This document shows positions 17,955 through 26,742 of a stretch of 64,000 nucleotides of DNA, one piece after another. A program made the translations under genes and the position numbers. Every line of letters begins with the position of its first letter. Position 1 is the first letter of the stretch. The stretch comes from Halpernia humi (GTDB taxonomy: Bacteria; Bacteroidota; Bacteroidia; Flavobacteriales; Weeksellaceae), in contig NZ_FNUS01000002.1 in NCBI RefSeq assembly GCF_900108025.1, positions 248,001 through 312,000 of the forward strand. The letters run 5' to 3'. The notes beneath the pieces are model-generated. The model was not told where the DNA came from. It saw nothing but the letters and a program-made list of their open reading frames with translations, and did not search any database.

Positions 17955-18971
17955 ATGAAAAAACATTACTTTTTAGGCTTAATTTTATTAGGTAGTTTTT
18001 GTTCTGCACAGTACAGTGCTTTTGCTGGTACAGGAAATGTAAACGGCTCAGAGGGTTGGGCTTCACACAGTGGAACTGCAAATCAAATACAAAAATTGGC
18101 GACGGCTTCTGATGTAGGAAACAGTTTGTCCTATGCGGATTTGGAGGCATCCACAGGGAATAGAACTTTTATTTCTGATGCAAATTCTGAAGATATCAAT
18201 CTTGCGTTTTCAGCAGCTGCAACTACAACTGCTTATGCTTCTTTTTTATTAAAAGTAACCGATGTTTCAAATATGCAGCCAAATACTTATGGTTTTGCAC
18301 CTTCTTATTTTGCACATTTTGCGCCAACTTCTGGGACATCAGTTAGTACATTTGTTTCAAGATTATCCATTCGACAAGGAAGTGTGGCGAATACTTTTAA
18401 TTTAGGAATTGTAAACACAACTGGCGGCACAATTCCGCTTTCAGAAATATTCCCTGCATCTCCGCAAGATTATGCAGTTGGCACAACATATTTGGTTGTA
18501 CTAAAATATGACATGACAGGAACTAGCGGTAAAACATCATTATTCGTAAATCCGGTTATAAACGGTACAGAGCCCGCCGCTATCATAAGCAGTTCTGCTG
18601 GTACTTCTACGAAATTAGCATCGGTTTTAAGTTTTTGTTTAAGAGAGGCTTCAAAAATTGGTTCTATGGAAATAGATGAAGTAAGAGTTGGTTCCACTTG
18701 GGCATCTGTAACACCTGCATATCTTGCTGTTTCCGATCTTTCTGCTACTAAAAAGTCTTTGATTTCTAATACTTTAGTTAAAGATAATTTTAAAATGCTT
18801 ACATCTGGAAGTGCAGATTTGCAAATTTATTCTGCAACTGGTGCTTTGGTAAGAACACTTCAAACAAAATCTAATGAAGTGATCAACATCAACAACTTAC
18901 CAAAAGGAATGTATATTTTAAAAATTGTAACTGACGGTAAATTGTCAACAGAGAAAATTATTAAAGAGTAA
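17955..18971 (+). CDS. Secreted T9SS cargo protein, tandem paralogue 1
   Basis: The start at ATG 17955 gives a 338-residue protein with a clean signal peptide (MKKHYFLGLILLGSFCSAQ); the upstream in-frame ATG gives an unlikely 13-residue extension. The body (about 20-255) is a beta-rich domain with repeated features AGTGNVNGSEGW, NSLSYADL and ATTTAYASFLLKVTDVS, reminiscent of LamG-like sandwiches. The C-terminal 75 residues form a T9SS sorting domain (LQIYSATGALVRTL, NLPKGMYILKI, ending EKIIKE). The function is unknown. It is roughly 75 percent identical by eye to the next gene. Confidence 0.8.
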   Translation: MKKHYFLGLILLGSFCSAQYSAFAGTGNVNGSEGWASHSGTANQIQKLATASDVGNSLSYADLEASTGNRTFISDANSEDINLAFSAAATTTAYASFLLKVTDVSNMQPNTYGFAPSYFAHFAPTSGTSVSTFVSRLSIRQGSVANTFNLGIVNTTGGTIPLSEIFPASPQDYAVGTTYLVVLKYDMTGTSGKTSLFVNPVINGTEPAAIISSSAGTSTKLASVLSFCLREASKIGSMEIDEVRVGSTWASVTPAYLAVSDLSATKKSLISNTLVKDNFKMLTSGSADLQIYSATGALVRTLQTKSNEVININNLPKGMYILKIVTDGKLSTEKIIKE

Positions 18972-18993
18972 TTTTTTAGATTTATTATAAATC

Positions 18994-19023
18994 AAGCGGC
19001 TCATTTTTGAGTCGCTTTTTTGT
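18994..19023 (+). terminator. Terminator between the tandem T9SS paralogues
   Basis: AAGCGGCTCA (18994-19003) pairs with TGAGTCGCTT (19008-19017) with one G-U pair and a TTTT loop, followed by TTTTG. The two paralogues are therefore probably transcribed separately. Confidence 0.85.
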
Positions 19024-19073
19024 TTTAAAATAGTTGCAAAAATCAGTTTAATAAATAAATATTTAAAATTTTG

Positions 19074-19081
19074 TAAATTTG
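19074..19081 (+). promoter_or_regulatory. Bacteroidota -7 box upstream of paralogue 2
   Basis: TAAATTTG matches the TAnnTTTG consensus exactly and lies 30 bases before the ATG at 19112. No TTTG is visible at the ideal -33 distance, so this is a partial promoter call. Confidence 0.4.
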
Positions 19082-19111
19082 ATGATATTTTTAACTTTAA
19101 TTACAATTATT

Positions 19112-20134
19112 ATGAAAAGAAATAATTTTTTAGGCCTTATTTTAGTAGGAAGTTTATATGCCGCGCAATATAGTGGTTTTGCTGGAACAGGAAATGTGAA
19201 CGGATCTGAAGGTTGGGTTTCACACAGTGGAACAGCAGATCAAATTCAAAAGCTTGTTACAGCATCCGATTCTGGAAACAGTTTGTCTTATACAGGTTTT
19301 TCGCCTTCCACAGGCAATAGAATTATGATTACTGATGCAAATTCCGAGGATATTAATTTAGCATTTTCAGCAACTGCAACCACAACCGCTTATGTTTCTT
19401 TTTTATTGAAAGTAACAGATGTATCGAGTATGCAACCCAATTCCTACGCTTATCCTCCTGGTTATTTTGGGCATTTTTCGCCAAATTCAGGGTCGAGTTT
19501 GGGGTCATCAGGTTTTGTATCTAGACTTTCTATACGGCAGGGAAGTGTGGCAAATACTTTTAATTTAGGTATTGTAAACACAACGGGAGGAACGATTGCC
19601 CCGAGCGATATTTTCCCAGCGGTTCCGCCAGATTATGCTGTAGGAACAACTTATCTTGTAGTATTAAAATACGATATGACGGGTACAAATGGCACAACTT
19701 CAATTTTTGTAAATCCTACAATTTCTGCGACAGAACCTGCGCCAACATTTTCAAGTTCTGCGGGAACTTCTTCTAAATTATCAGGTATAAATAGTTTTGC
19801 TTTAAGAGAAGCTTCAAAAATAGGAACAATGGAACTGGATGAGTTTCGATTAGGCACAAAATGGACAGATGTAGTAGGATCTAATTTGGCAGTTTCAGAC
19901 CTTAATGTTTCAAAAAAATCATTAATTTCTAACACTTTGGTTAAGGATAATTTTAAAATGCTGACTTCTGGAAATGCAGATGTACAAATTTATTCTACAA
20001 CGGGTGCTTTAGTTAGAACGTTTCAAACTAAACCAAACACTGTGGTGAATATAAATAGCCTTCCAAAAGGTATGTATATTTTAAATATCAAAACCGATGG
20101 TAAAGTTTATACTGAAAAAATCATCAAAGAGTAA
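19112..20134 (+). CDS. Secreted T9SS cargo protein, tandem paralogue 2
   Basis: The start at ATG 19112 gives 340 residues with signal MKRNNFLGLILVGSLYAAQ. The domain plan is the same as in the preceding gene: a beta-rich LamG-like body, then a T9SS sorting domain (VQIYSTTGALVRTF, SLPKGMYILNI, EKIIKE). Differences cluster in one loop of the body (PPGYFGHFSPNSGSSLGSSG here) while the C-terminal domains are almost identical. The pair is a recent duplication. No catalytic motif is recognised. Confidence 0.8.
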   Translation: MKRNNFLGLILVGSLYAAQYSGFAGTGNVNGSEGWVSHSGTADQIQKLVTASDSGNSLSYTGFSPSTGNRIMITDANSEDINLAFSATATTTAYVSFLLKVTDVSSMQPNSYAYPPGYFGHFSPNSGSSLGSSGFVSRLSIRQGSVANTFNLGIVNTTGGTIAPSDIFPAVPPDYAVGTTYLVVLKYDMTGTNGTTSIFVNPTISATEPAPTFSSSAGTSSKLSGINSFALREASKIGTMELDEFRLGTKWTDVVGSNLAVSDLNVSKKSLISNTLVKDNFKMLTSGNADVQIYSTTGALVRTFQTKPNTVVNINSLPKGMYILNIKTDGKVYTEKIIKE

Positions 20135-20152
20135 TTTTCAGTCTAATTTAAT

Positions 20153-20188
20153 AAAAAAGCGATTCAAAAATTTTTGAATCGCTTTTTT
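20153..20188. terminator. Bidirectional terminator between convergent genes
   Basis: A perfect 36-base palindrome with arms AAAAAAGCGATTCAAAAA (20153-20170) and its complement carries an A run on one side and a T run on the other. It should terminate both the plus-strand T9SS gene and the minus-strand SusCD operon. Confidence 0.9.
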
Positions 20189-20218
20189 GGTAATTATCCA
20201 AAATTTTTTCTTCAATTC

Positions 20219-21640
20219 TTAATATCCAGGGTTTTGTATTATATTACTATTAATTTCTACGGCGCTCTGCGGGATAGGCGCCACAAATTTATCGTTTGGA
20301 TAAGTTGGGCTACAATTGGTAGAAATACACCCAGAATTTCGTACGACATTCTTATGATTTCGCATTAAATCGAAAAAGTATTTGTTTTCCATCGGGAATT
20401 CTTTTCTTTTTTCATTTAGCAAAACATCAATAGTTAAAGGTATATTTAAATCTGCTAAGCCGGCTCTGTTGCGAATTTTGTTGACGTCTTGCGTGGCTTC
20501 TGTAATTTTATTGAGATGTAGTGCTGCTTCTGCACGAATAAAATAAACTTCGGATAACCTATAAATTAATCCTTTTGTACCCGTTTTGTATTTGGTAGGG
20601 AAGAGATAATCTAATTTTACCGTTGCACTTCCCACTTTGGTATTTAAACTTTGCTTTTCGTACAACATTTTGCGTGTATCGTCTGTTTCGAATAAATTAA
20701 AAACATCTGGCGAAAGTGTAAATTCTGAATAAGTACCGTTGCCAAAATTGTATAGCGCATCTAAATAGGATGAATCATCGGCTGTTGTGGGCAGTTCTAA
20801 AATGCTTTCTTTTACTGCAAATGTTGAAAGATAATCTGCGGATAGGGCTAAAGAAATTCCAGAATTTTTTATAATATCATCACTATAGTTGAAAGCGGTT
20901 TGCCAATCATTTTTCCATAGTGCAATCTTTGCGGCTAAAACTTCTGTGGCATATTTTGACATAAAATTTTTGGCTTCTCCCGCAGGAATTGCTGGCGAAT
21001 TTTGAAAAAGTGGTATGGCTTCGTTGACGTCTGCTTCCAAAAAATTAAATGTTTCTTTGGCCGTGTTTCTTGCGGGATAGTCTATACCGACTTTTAAAGT
21101 TTTATTTACATACGCAATTCCCATATGAGAAGCATCTGGTGTATAAGTATAGTTTTGAGCATAAATTTTATAAAGTTGAAAATGCACATAGGCCCGAAGC
21201 GCCAAAGTTTCTGCTTTTATTTCATTTTTCTCTTCTGTGGTAGCGTCTGGAACTGCATCTAGATTTTCTAATATTAAATTCAGATTATTAATTAGAGCAT
21301 AAGAATCACCATAAAAATATGCCAGTTCACTGCTGTTTTTGTCATCATCAAAATCATAAAGCAAATCCACATTGATTGGTGGAGAAACCACGCCCGGATT
21401 GATGCCAGAATTTGGAGAAAAATTTAAGTTGCCTGAAAGCAAATCGCCATAAGTGAACGCTGCCATTGTAAATTCTGTACTTCTTAAATTATAATACGCA
21501 CCATTGAGTGCTTCTAGAACTCCTTTTTTAGTAGAAAGTTCTGTTTTAATAGAAATCTGCTGTACTGGTTCAATTCTCAAAAAATCTTTACAACTGCTTA
21601 ATGAACCAAGCGCAAATGCTAAAATTATTATTTTTTTCAT
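20219..21640 (-). CDS. SusD/RagB-type lipoprotein of the second SusCD locus
   Basis: This 473-residue lipoprotein (lipobox LSSC, Cys17) has the SusD helical core: KGVLEALNGAYYNLRS, ETLALRAYVHFQLYKIYAQNYT, and C-terminal NEKRKEFPMENKYFFDLMR. It is the last gene of a three-gene minus-strand operon, starting 4 bases after the SusC stop. The substrate is unknown; no glycosidase is nearby in the operon, so a protein or peptide ligand is as likely as a glycan. Confidence 0.93.
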   Translation of the reverse strand: MKKIIILAFALGSLSSCKDFLRIEPVQQISIKTELSTKKGVLEALNGAYYNLRSTEFTMAAFTYGDLLSGNLNFSPNSGINPGVVSPPINVDLLYDFDDDKNSSELAYFYGDSYALINNLNLILENLDAVPDATTEEKNEIKAETLALRAYVHFQLYKIYAQNYTYTPDASHMGIAYVNKTLKVGIDYPARNTAKETFNFLEADVNEAIPLFQNSPAIPAGEAKNFMSKYATEVLAAKIALWKNDWQTAFNYSDDIIKNSGISLALSADYLSTFAVKESILELPTTADDSSYLDALYNFGNGTYSEFTLSPDVFNLFETDDTRKMLYEKQSLNTKVGSATVKLDYLFPTKYKTGTKGLIYRLSEVYFIRAEAALHLNKITEATQDVNKIRNRAGLADLNIPLTIDVLLNEKRKEFPMENKYFFDLMRNHKNVVRNSGCISTNCSPTYPNDKFVAPIPQSAVEINSNIIQNPGY

Positions 21641-21644
21641 TTTT

Positions 21645-24485
21645 TTAAAAATTCATATTAAATCCAAAACTAAAGGTTCGCATCTCCGGATATAAGTATT
21701 GAAGTTCGCGAATTCCATTTCTATCTTGTGGTGATTTTTCTTTGTACCAATAGGCAACATTGGAGATATTTAAAAATAAATCGGCAGTTCTAATGACGCC
21801 TTTTTTTATCGGAATAGAGTAGCCTAGACTTACATTTTGAAGCTTTACATTGGTGTTGTCGTACAGATATTTTGTGCTGTTAGAAATAAAAGTGGCTTTG
21901 TTACTTGGTGCGTGGTTAATTGCATTTGGATTTTGGGGTGTCCAATAATCTAAAGCATTAATGCTCATATTTCTGTTTAATAAAATGGTATAATGGTCTA
22001 TTAATTCCGGCATAACCAAATCATCACCACCAATCTCAAAATTAATCTGGAAGCCTAAAGTAAATCGTTTTGCAATTCTAAAATTATTTCTAAATCCACC
22101 ATAAGCATCTGGCTGCGAATTTCCAATGATTTGCCATTTATCGGAACTTTTATTTACACTTTTACCATCTGTTTTCACACCATCTATTAAATAAGTATCA
22201 TCGCCATTTGCTGGGTTTATACCATCCCAAACATAACCCCAGATAGCAGAAGTTGAAGTGCCAATTTTCTGCGCACGCGCGTTTTCTGAAGTCGAATAGT
22301 CACTTCCTAATCCAACTAAGGATGTAACCTTGTTCACCACTTTGGAAATGTTAAACATACTGCTCCAAGTGAAATTTTTAGTTTTAAACCAATCGACTTT
22401 TGCGTTAAATTCTATACCTTGGTTGTACATAGAAGCACCATTTATTTGTGCGGAATTATAGCCAGTTTCTAAAGGTACGTTACGAGAAACAATCATATCA
22501 GAAATATTATTGCGGTAAACTTCTATGGTAAATTCTAATTTTTTAAAGATATTAAAATCAATTCCGATATTGTATTTAGCATTTTTTTCCCAACTCAATT
22601 CTTTATTTGGTGGTGCACTTGTATCTGGCGTTGCATAATTATAATCATAAGAAAAACCTGTGAAATTTATATTGTAAAGCCCAGAAGAGCGGTAAGAGCC
22701 AATTCTCGAATTCCCTGTTATACCGGCGGAAGTTCGCAACCGTAAAAAATCTACCCAATTGCTGTTTTTTAAAAAGTTTTCATTGCTCAAATTCCAAGAA
22801 AGTCCTAAACCTCCGTTTACGGCAGCATTTTTATCGGAGCCGAAAGCAGAACTTTCATCTCTTCTTATGGTGAAAGAGGCGAAATATTTCTTGGCAAAAT
22901 CATAATTAATTTGCGTAAATAGACTTCTACCCGCGTCTTTATCGGTTAGTTCTACCGTTCTAAATCCGTTGGTTATTGTTCCAGAGCTTGATGCATATTG
23001 CGCGGCTTGCCATGGCAATTGATATACATCGGCATTAATAAAATTATCACCCAGAAAACCTATTTTATCCTGATGTGTTTTTCGCAATTCAATCCCAGCC
23101 AATAGATCTATATGGTTTTTTTCAGCAAAATCTTTTTCATAATAGGCTTGTGCGCTCCAGTTCCATTTAAAAGCATCCGATTTATAAAGCCTACTTGAGC
23201 CATTTTTAGGATATCTAACGCCATCTATTATAAAAGTGCCATTTCCCCGGCCAGATCCGTTCAAACCAGATTTCCAGTCTACATCTTTTTGGTGGGAATA
23301 ATCTACAGCAAAAATTGAACTTAATTTTAGATTTTTTAATAAATCATAACTTACATTTATACTAGAAAGTACAGAATTGTTTTCCGTAAGGTTTATGTTT
23401 TGGTTGGCCGCAGCCAAAGGATTTGGGATTCCGTTATAACCGGTAGAGTGAAAGGTTCCATCATCATTATAGACAGAAAATGTGGGCGCTAAAATAAAAT
23501 TAAAATAAGTATTGGGCTGGTTTTTAACTAAATTGGTGTAAGAGCCAAATAAATTAATTTTTAATTTATCAAAGTTAAATCCAAGTGAAGTATCAATACC
23601 TTTCTTTTGAAAGGTATTCAAAACTTTAGATTCATTATTATTAGAGTAGTTTATCCCCATGCGATAGGTGAAATATTTAGCACCTCCACTTACGCCGAAA
23701 TTAGTTTTATAATAGTCGCCATTTTGGTTCATGATGTCAAACCAATTTACATCTACACCATTATACGGGAAACCCGCCGCTACGCCGTTGTTACTTTGGT
23801 AAGCATTATAAACTTGCGCATATTGCGGCCCACTCAGGTATTTCATTTTATTAATACTTTGGGAAATACCATATTGGGTGCTAAACGAATATTGTGGTTT
23901 TCCTTTTCTGCCTTTTTTTGTAGTAATTAGGATGACGCCATTTGCAGCATCTGCCCCATAAAGTGCAACTGCTGCGGCATCTTTCAGAATGTTAATACTT
24001 TCAATATTGTCTGTAGAAATTCTCGCCAAACTATTGATATTGTATTCGGATCCAGCGCTTCCATTAAAAAAAGTTGCATCAAACGGGCGGTCTTCTTTTA
24101 AAATTATACCATCTACAATTATTAATGGTTGCGTGGAAGTACCTACATTACTGTTGTTTAATGCTACAATACTTCCCAAACCGCGGATATTGATTTTTAC
24201 GTTTGCACCTACTTCCGTGCCTGAAGAGATTTGCACGCCAGGCGCCAATCCGGTGATCATTTTATCAATGCTTTCGAATGGTTGCGCGGTATTAATTTCT
24301 TTTGATGTAATGGTAGAAATGGAGCCTACTACTTCTTCTTTTAATTTTTTTGTACCGTAAGAAGAGGTTATGATAACTTCATCTATTTTATTTTCACGCG
24401 ATTCTGCACTGTCTTTTTTAGATTTTTGAGCAAAAATTAAACTTGATGTAAAAAGTAAACCAAGCAAACAAATGTTTTTCTTCAT
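21645..24485 (-). CDS. SusC-like TonB-dependent receptor, second locus
   Basis: This 946-residue protein has a signal peptide (1-20), a TonB-box-like region (KIDEVIITSSYGTKK), a plug domain with NIRGLGSIVALNNS and LIIVDGI, and the SusC hallmark INILKDAAAVALYGADAANGVILITTKKG. The barrel ends in FSFGFNMNF. It lacks a carboxypeptidase-regulatory N-terminal domain, like the first SusC. It sits between an ELWxxDGT-repeat protein and SusD with gaps of only 6 and 4 bases. Confidence 0.95.
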   Translation of the reverse strand: MKKNICLLGLLFTSSLIFAQKSKKDSAESRENKIDEVIITSSYGTKKLKEEVVGSISTITSKEINTAQPFESIDKMITGLAPGVQISSGTEVGANVKINIRGLGSIVALNNSNVGTSTQPLIIVDGIILKEDRPFDATFFNGSAGSEYNINSLARISTDNIESINILKDAAAVALYGADAANGVILITTKKGRKGKPQYSFSTQYGISQSINKMKYLSGPQYAQVYNAYQSNNGVAAGFPYNGVDVNWFDIMNQNGDYYKTNFGVSGGAKYFTYRMGINYSNNNESKVLNTFQKKGIDTSLGFNFDKLKINLFGSYTNLVKNQPNTYFNFILAPTFSVYNDDGTFHSTGYNGIPNPLAAANQNINLTENNSVLSSINVSYDLLKNLKLSSIFAVDYSHQKDVDWKSGLNGSGRGNGTFIIDGVRYPKNGSSRLYKSDAFKWNWSAQAYYEKDFAEKNHIDLLAGIELRKTHQDKIGFLGDNFINADVYQLPWQAAQYASSSGTITNGFRTVELTDKDAGRSLFTQINYDFAKKYFASFTIRRDESSAFGSDKNAAVNGGLGLSWNLSNENFLKNSNWVDFLRLRTSAGITGNSRIGSYRSSGLYNINFTGFSYDYNYATPDTSAPPNKELSWEKNAKYNIGIDFNIFKKLEFTIEVYRNNISDMIVSRNVPLETGYNSAQINGASMYNQGIEFNAKVDWFKTKNFTWSSMFNISKVVNKVTSLVGLGSDYSTSENARAQKIGTSTSAIWGYVWDGINPANGDDTYLIDGVKTDGKSVNKSSDKWQIIGNSQPDAYGGFRNNFRIAKRFTLGFQINFEIGGDDLVMPELIDHYTILLNRNMSINALDYWTPQNPNAINHAPSNKATFISNSTKYLYDNTNVKLQNVSLGYSIPIKKGVIRTADLFLNISNVAYWYKEKSPQDRNGIRELQYLYPEMRTFSFGFNMNF

Positions 24486-24491
24486 TCAATA

Positions 24492-25910
24492 TTATTTGTT
24501 TTTAATTACAATTTTTGTTGCAGCAGATTTTTCACCAATAGTATATTTTAAAATGTAAATGCCATCTGGTAAGTTTAGGTTTAAATTTCCTGCGGTAGAT
24601 TTTCCTGATTTTAAAAGAGCACCTTTTACATCATAAACTTGATATATAAAACCTTTCTTCGCATTAGAAAATAGTTTTCCATTTGATGGATTTGGGTAAA
24701 AACTGGTTTGTTTTGCAATTCCATCGGCGGTACCTAGGACTGAAGAATCAATTTTGTAAAATTCTTTACCAACAGTGCCATCATTCGTATTTAGAAATAC
24801 CTCACCATTAAATAAAATTAGGTCTGTAGGTGAAGAACTAGCACTTCCAGGATTGATGTCTAGAAAAAGTTTAGTGCCAGCATTGGTTCCATCTGTTTCC
24901 CACAATTCATTTCCATTTGTTGTATCATTTGCGGTAAAATATAATTTACCATTATAAGCAAAAAAATCTGAAGGGTTTGAATTTCCGGAGCCTACATTAA
25001 TGTCTTTTAACATTGAAGTGCCTGCATCTGTGCCATCTGTTACCCATAGTTCTGTGCCATTTGTGCCATCATTTGCTGAAAAATAGATTTTGCCGTTGAA
25101 AGAGAAAAAATGATTTGGTGAGCTGTCTGCACCTGGGCTCGACGAAATATCCTTTATCATTGCAGTCCCTGCTGAAGTTCCGTCGGTTGCCCAAAGTTCT
25201 TTTCCATTTGTACCATCATCAGCAGAAAAATACACTTTATTACCATCAGAATAAAAATTTGTTGGTGAAGCAGATCCTGAGGGGTTTATAGTTTTAATTA
25301 ATGTATAAGTTGTTCCGTCGCATTTATAAAGTTGATATGAGTTTGAAGGCGACGCAGATAATATAAGATCTGTCCCCAATTTTTCTATTCCAAATGCAAT
25401 GTTGTAAGTAGGATCTATTACTGTAGGTGCGGCTGTTCCATCGGTTTTGTAAATTTTGTTGTTTGTAGAAGTCGCTTCTTGTGCTTTGAAATAAAGATTA
25501 CTACCTATAACCTCAAAATTTTGCGGAACTGAAGAACCTGAACCTGTTTTTAAGTCTGCAAACAAACTGATAGTAGTGCCATCATAAGTATAAACTTCTG
25601 CGCCATTTGTGCCATCGTTTCCTTGGAAAAATAATTTATTATCAAAAACCACAAATTGTTGCGGATTAAAACTTGCTGAACCAGATCTATAATCTGATAC
25701 CATTACAGTTCCAGAAGTTGTACCGTCGCTTTTCCAAAGTTCTGTGCCGTTCGTTCCATCACTTGCTTTAAAGTATAAACTGCCGTTATACTCAATTGTT
25801 AATCCTGGGTTAGAGTTGGAAGTTCCTGGATTAATGTCCTTTACCAAAGTCACTTGCGAGAATATGAATAATGAAGAAACTGTGCTTATGAGGATAGATA
25901 TTTTTTTCAT
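24492..25910 (-). CDS. ELWxxDGT-repeat T9SS surface protein heading the second SusCD operon
   Basis: This 472-residue protein has a signal peptide (1-19), then about seven repeats of roughly 50 residues each carrying DGTNGTELWxxDGT-like cores (GTELWKSDGT, GAEVYTYDGT, GKELWATDGT, GTELWVTDGT, GNELWETDGT), predicted to form a beta-propeller-like array. A T9SS sorting domain follows (FYPNPSNGKLF, VYDVKGALLKSG, LPDGIYILKY). It should be secreted to the surface. It is the first gene of an operon with SusC and SusD, so it may capture or present the ligand taken up by that pair; this is inference. Confidence 0.88.
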   Translation of the reverse strand: MKKISILISTVSSLFIFSQVTLVKDINPGTSNSNPGLTIEYNGSLYFKASDGTNGTELWKSDGTTSGTVMVSDYRSGSASFNPQQFVVFDNKLFFQGNDGTNGAEVYTYDGTTISLFADLKTGSGSSVPQNFEVIGSNLYFKAQEATSTNNKIYKTDGTAAPTVIDPTYNIAFGIEKLGTDLILSASPSNSYQLYKCDGTTYTLIKTINPSGSASPTNFYSDGNKVYFSADDGTNGKELWATDGTSAGTAMIKDISSSPGADSSPNHFFSFNGKIYFSANDGTNGTELWVTDGTDAGTSMLKDINVGSGNSNPSDFFAYNGKLYFTANDTTNGNELWETDGTNAGTKLFLDINPGSASSSPTDLILFNGEVFLNTNDGTVGKEFYKIDSSVLGTADGIAKQTSFYPNPSNGKLFSNAKKGFIYQVYDVKGALLKSGKSTAGNLNLNLPDGIYILKYTIGEKSAATKIVIKNK

Positions 25911-25937
25911 AATGATATTTTAAAGATTAATAAACTT

Positions 25938-25968
25938 CAAAAATAGGAAAAAATCAGCGTATTGCAAA
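25938..25968 (-). promoter_or_regulatory. Promoter of the ELWxxDGT-SusC-SusD operon
   Basis: On the minus strand, TTTG (25968-25965) is followed by exactly 19 bases and TATTTTTG (25945-25938). This matches the Bacteroidota sigma-ABfr consensus TTTG-N19-TAnnTTTG at all fixed positions. The predicted transcript start leaves a leader of about 20-25 bases before ATG at 25910. Confidence 0.75.
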
Positions 25969-26095
25969 TTTGGATAAATAATTAACATTAAAAGTTCTTA
26001 AAATAGGCCACTCAATTTATCAAAAATTTGAAGTCAAGCAAAAATTAATAATTAAATAAAATTTTTCAGTATTTTTAAATTCTAATTGTAATTTT

Positions 26096-26332
26096 ATGAA
26101 ATTTGGTTTCCGTGTACCTACACTCAAAAAAAGAATTGCGGCAAGAACATCTCCCGCAAGATTTATTCGTCACAATCTAGGTTTCAAAGCACCACGCGGC
26201 AATGGTTGGCTCACGAATCCCAAGAAGGCGATGTACAATAAAGTTTATAATAAAACGTCTTTTGGCTGTCTTTTAATTTTGGGGCTTTTGACTTCATTTT
26301 TTGTGCTTTCAATCGTTTTATTTGTGACGTAA
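26096..26332 (+). CDS. Small basic protein with a C-terminal membrane segment
   Basis: This 78-residue protein begins MKFGFRVPTLKKRIAART, a basic N-terminal half containing an RHNLGFKAPRG-type core and a WLTNPKKAMYNKVYNKTSFG motif. It ends in a hydrophobic segment (about 57-77). The basic half resembles small uncharacterised proteins of phages and Gram-positive bacteria, as far as I recall; the membrane tail looks like an addition. The gene stands alone, and codon use looks ordinary. The function is unknown. Confidence 0.6.
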   Translation: MKFGFRVPTLKKRIAARTSPARFIRHNLGFKAPRGNGWLTNPKKAMYNKVYNKTSFGCLLILGLLTSFFVLSIVLFVT

Positions 26333-26551
26333 ATTTCTATATTCTTATCGTCTGGAATTTATTTAAAATTTTAAAAGCGAGCGCAAAAATTAAATTACAG
26401 TTAAGATTTTTTTATCAAAAACTACCAATTTCCAAGACGAATAAGATTATTTCAATAATACTATCCTTTTCATGTGTAAAAAACTTATATCTATCATTGT
26501 TAGAAATTACTTTCAATAACTATTAAACCCGATTTATTTTAAAAACAAAAC

Positions 26552-26582
26552 AAAAAAACCACCTACAAAAATGTAAGTGGTT
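26552..26582 (-). terminator. Terminator of tRNA-Asn
   Basis: AACCAC-c-TAC (26557-26566) pairs with GTA-a-GTGGTT (26573-26582). Read on the minus strand it is followed by a run of seven T, just past the tRNA 3' end. The rest of 26333-26551 shows no gene. Confidence 0.75.
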
Positions 26583-26593
26583 GATTACCTTTG

Positions 26594-26667
26594 CTCCTCT
26601 TCTTGGGCTCGAACCAAGGACCCTCTGATTAACAGTCAGATGCTCTAACCAACTGAGCTAAAGAGGA
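26594..26667 (-). tRNA. tRNA-Asn (GTT)
   Basis: The minus strand folds as a complete cloverleaf: acceptor TCCTCTT paired with AAGAGGA, D-arm AGCTCAGTTGGTTAGAGC, anticodon stem-loop CTGACTGTTAATCAG with anticodon GTT, and T-arm with GGTTCGAGCC. The discriminator base is G. CCA does not appear to be encoded. Confidence 0.96.
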
Positions 26668-26742
26668 AGGTTGCGTTGTTTTTAACGTGGTGCAAATATA
26701 AAAAGTTTTACAATAAGCACCAAACATTTTTTTAAATAAATT

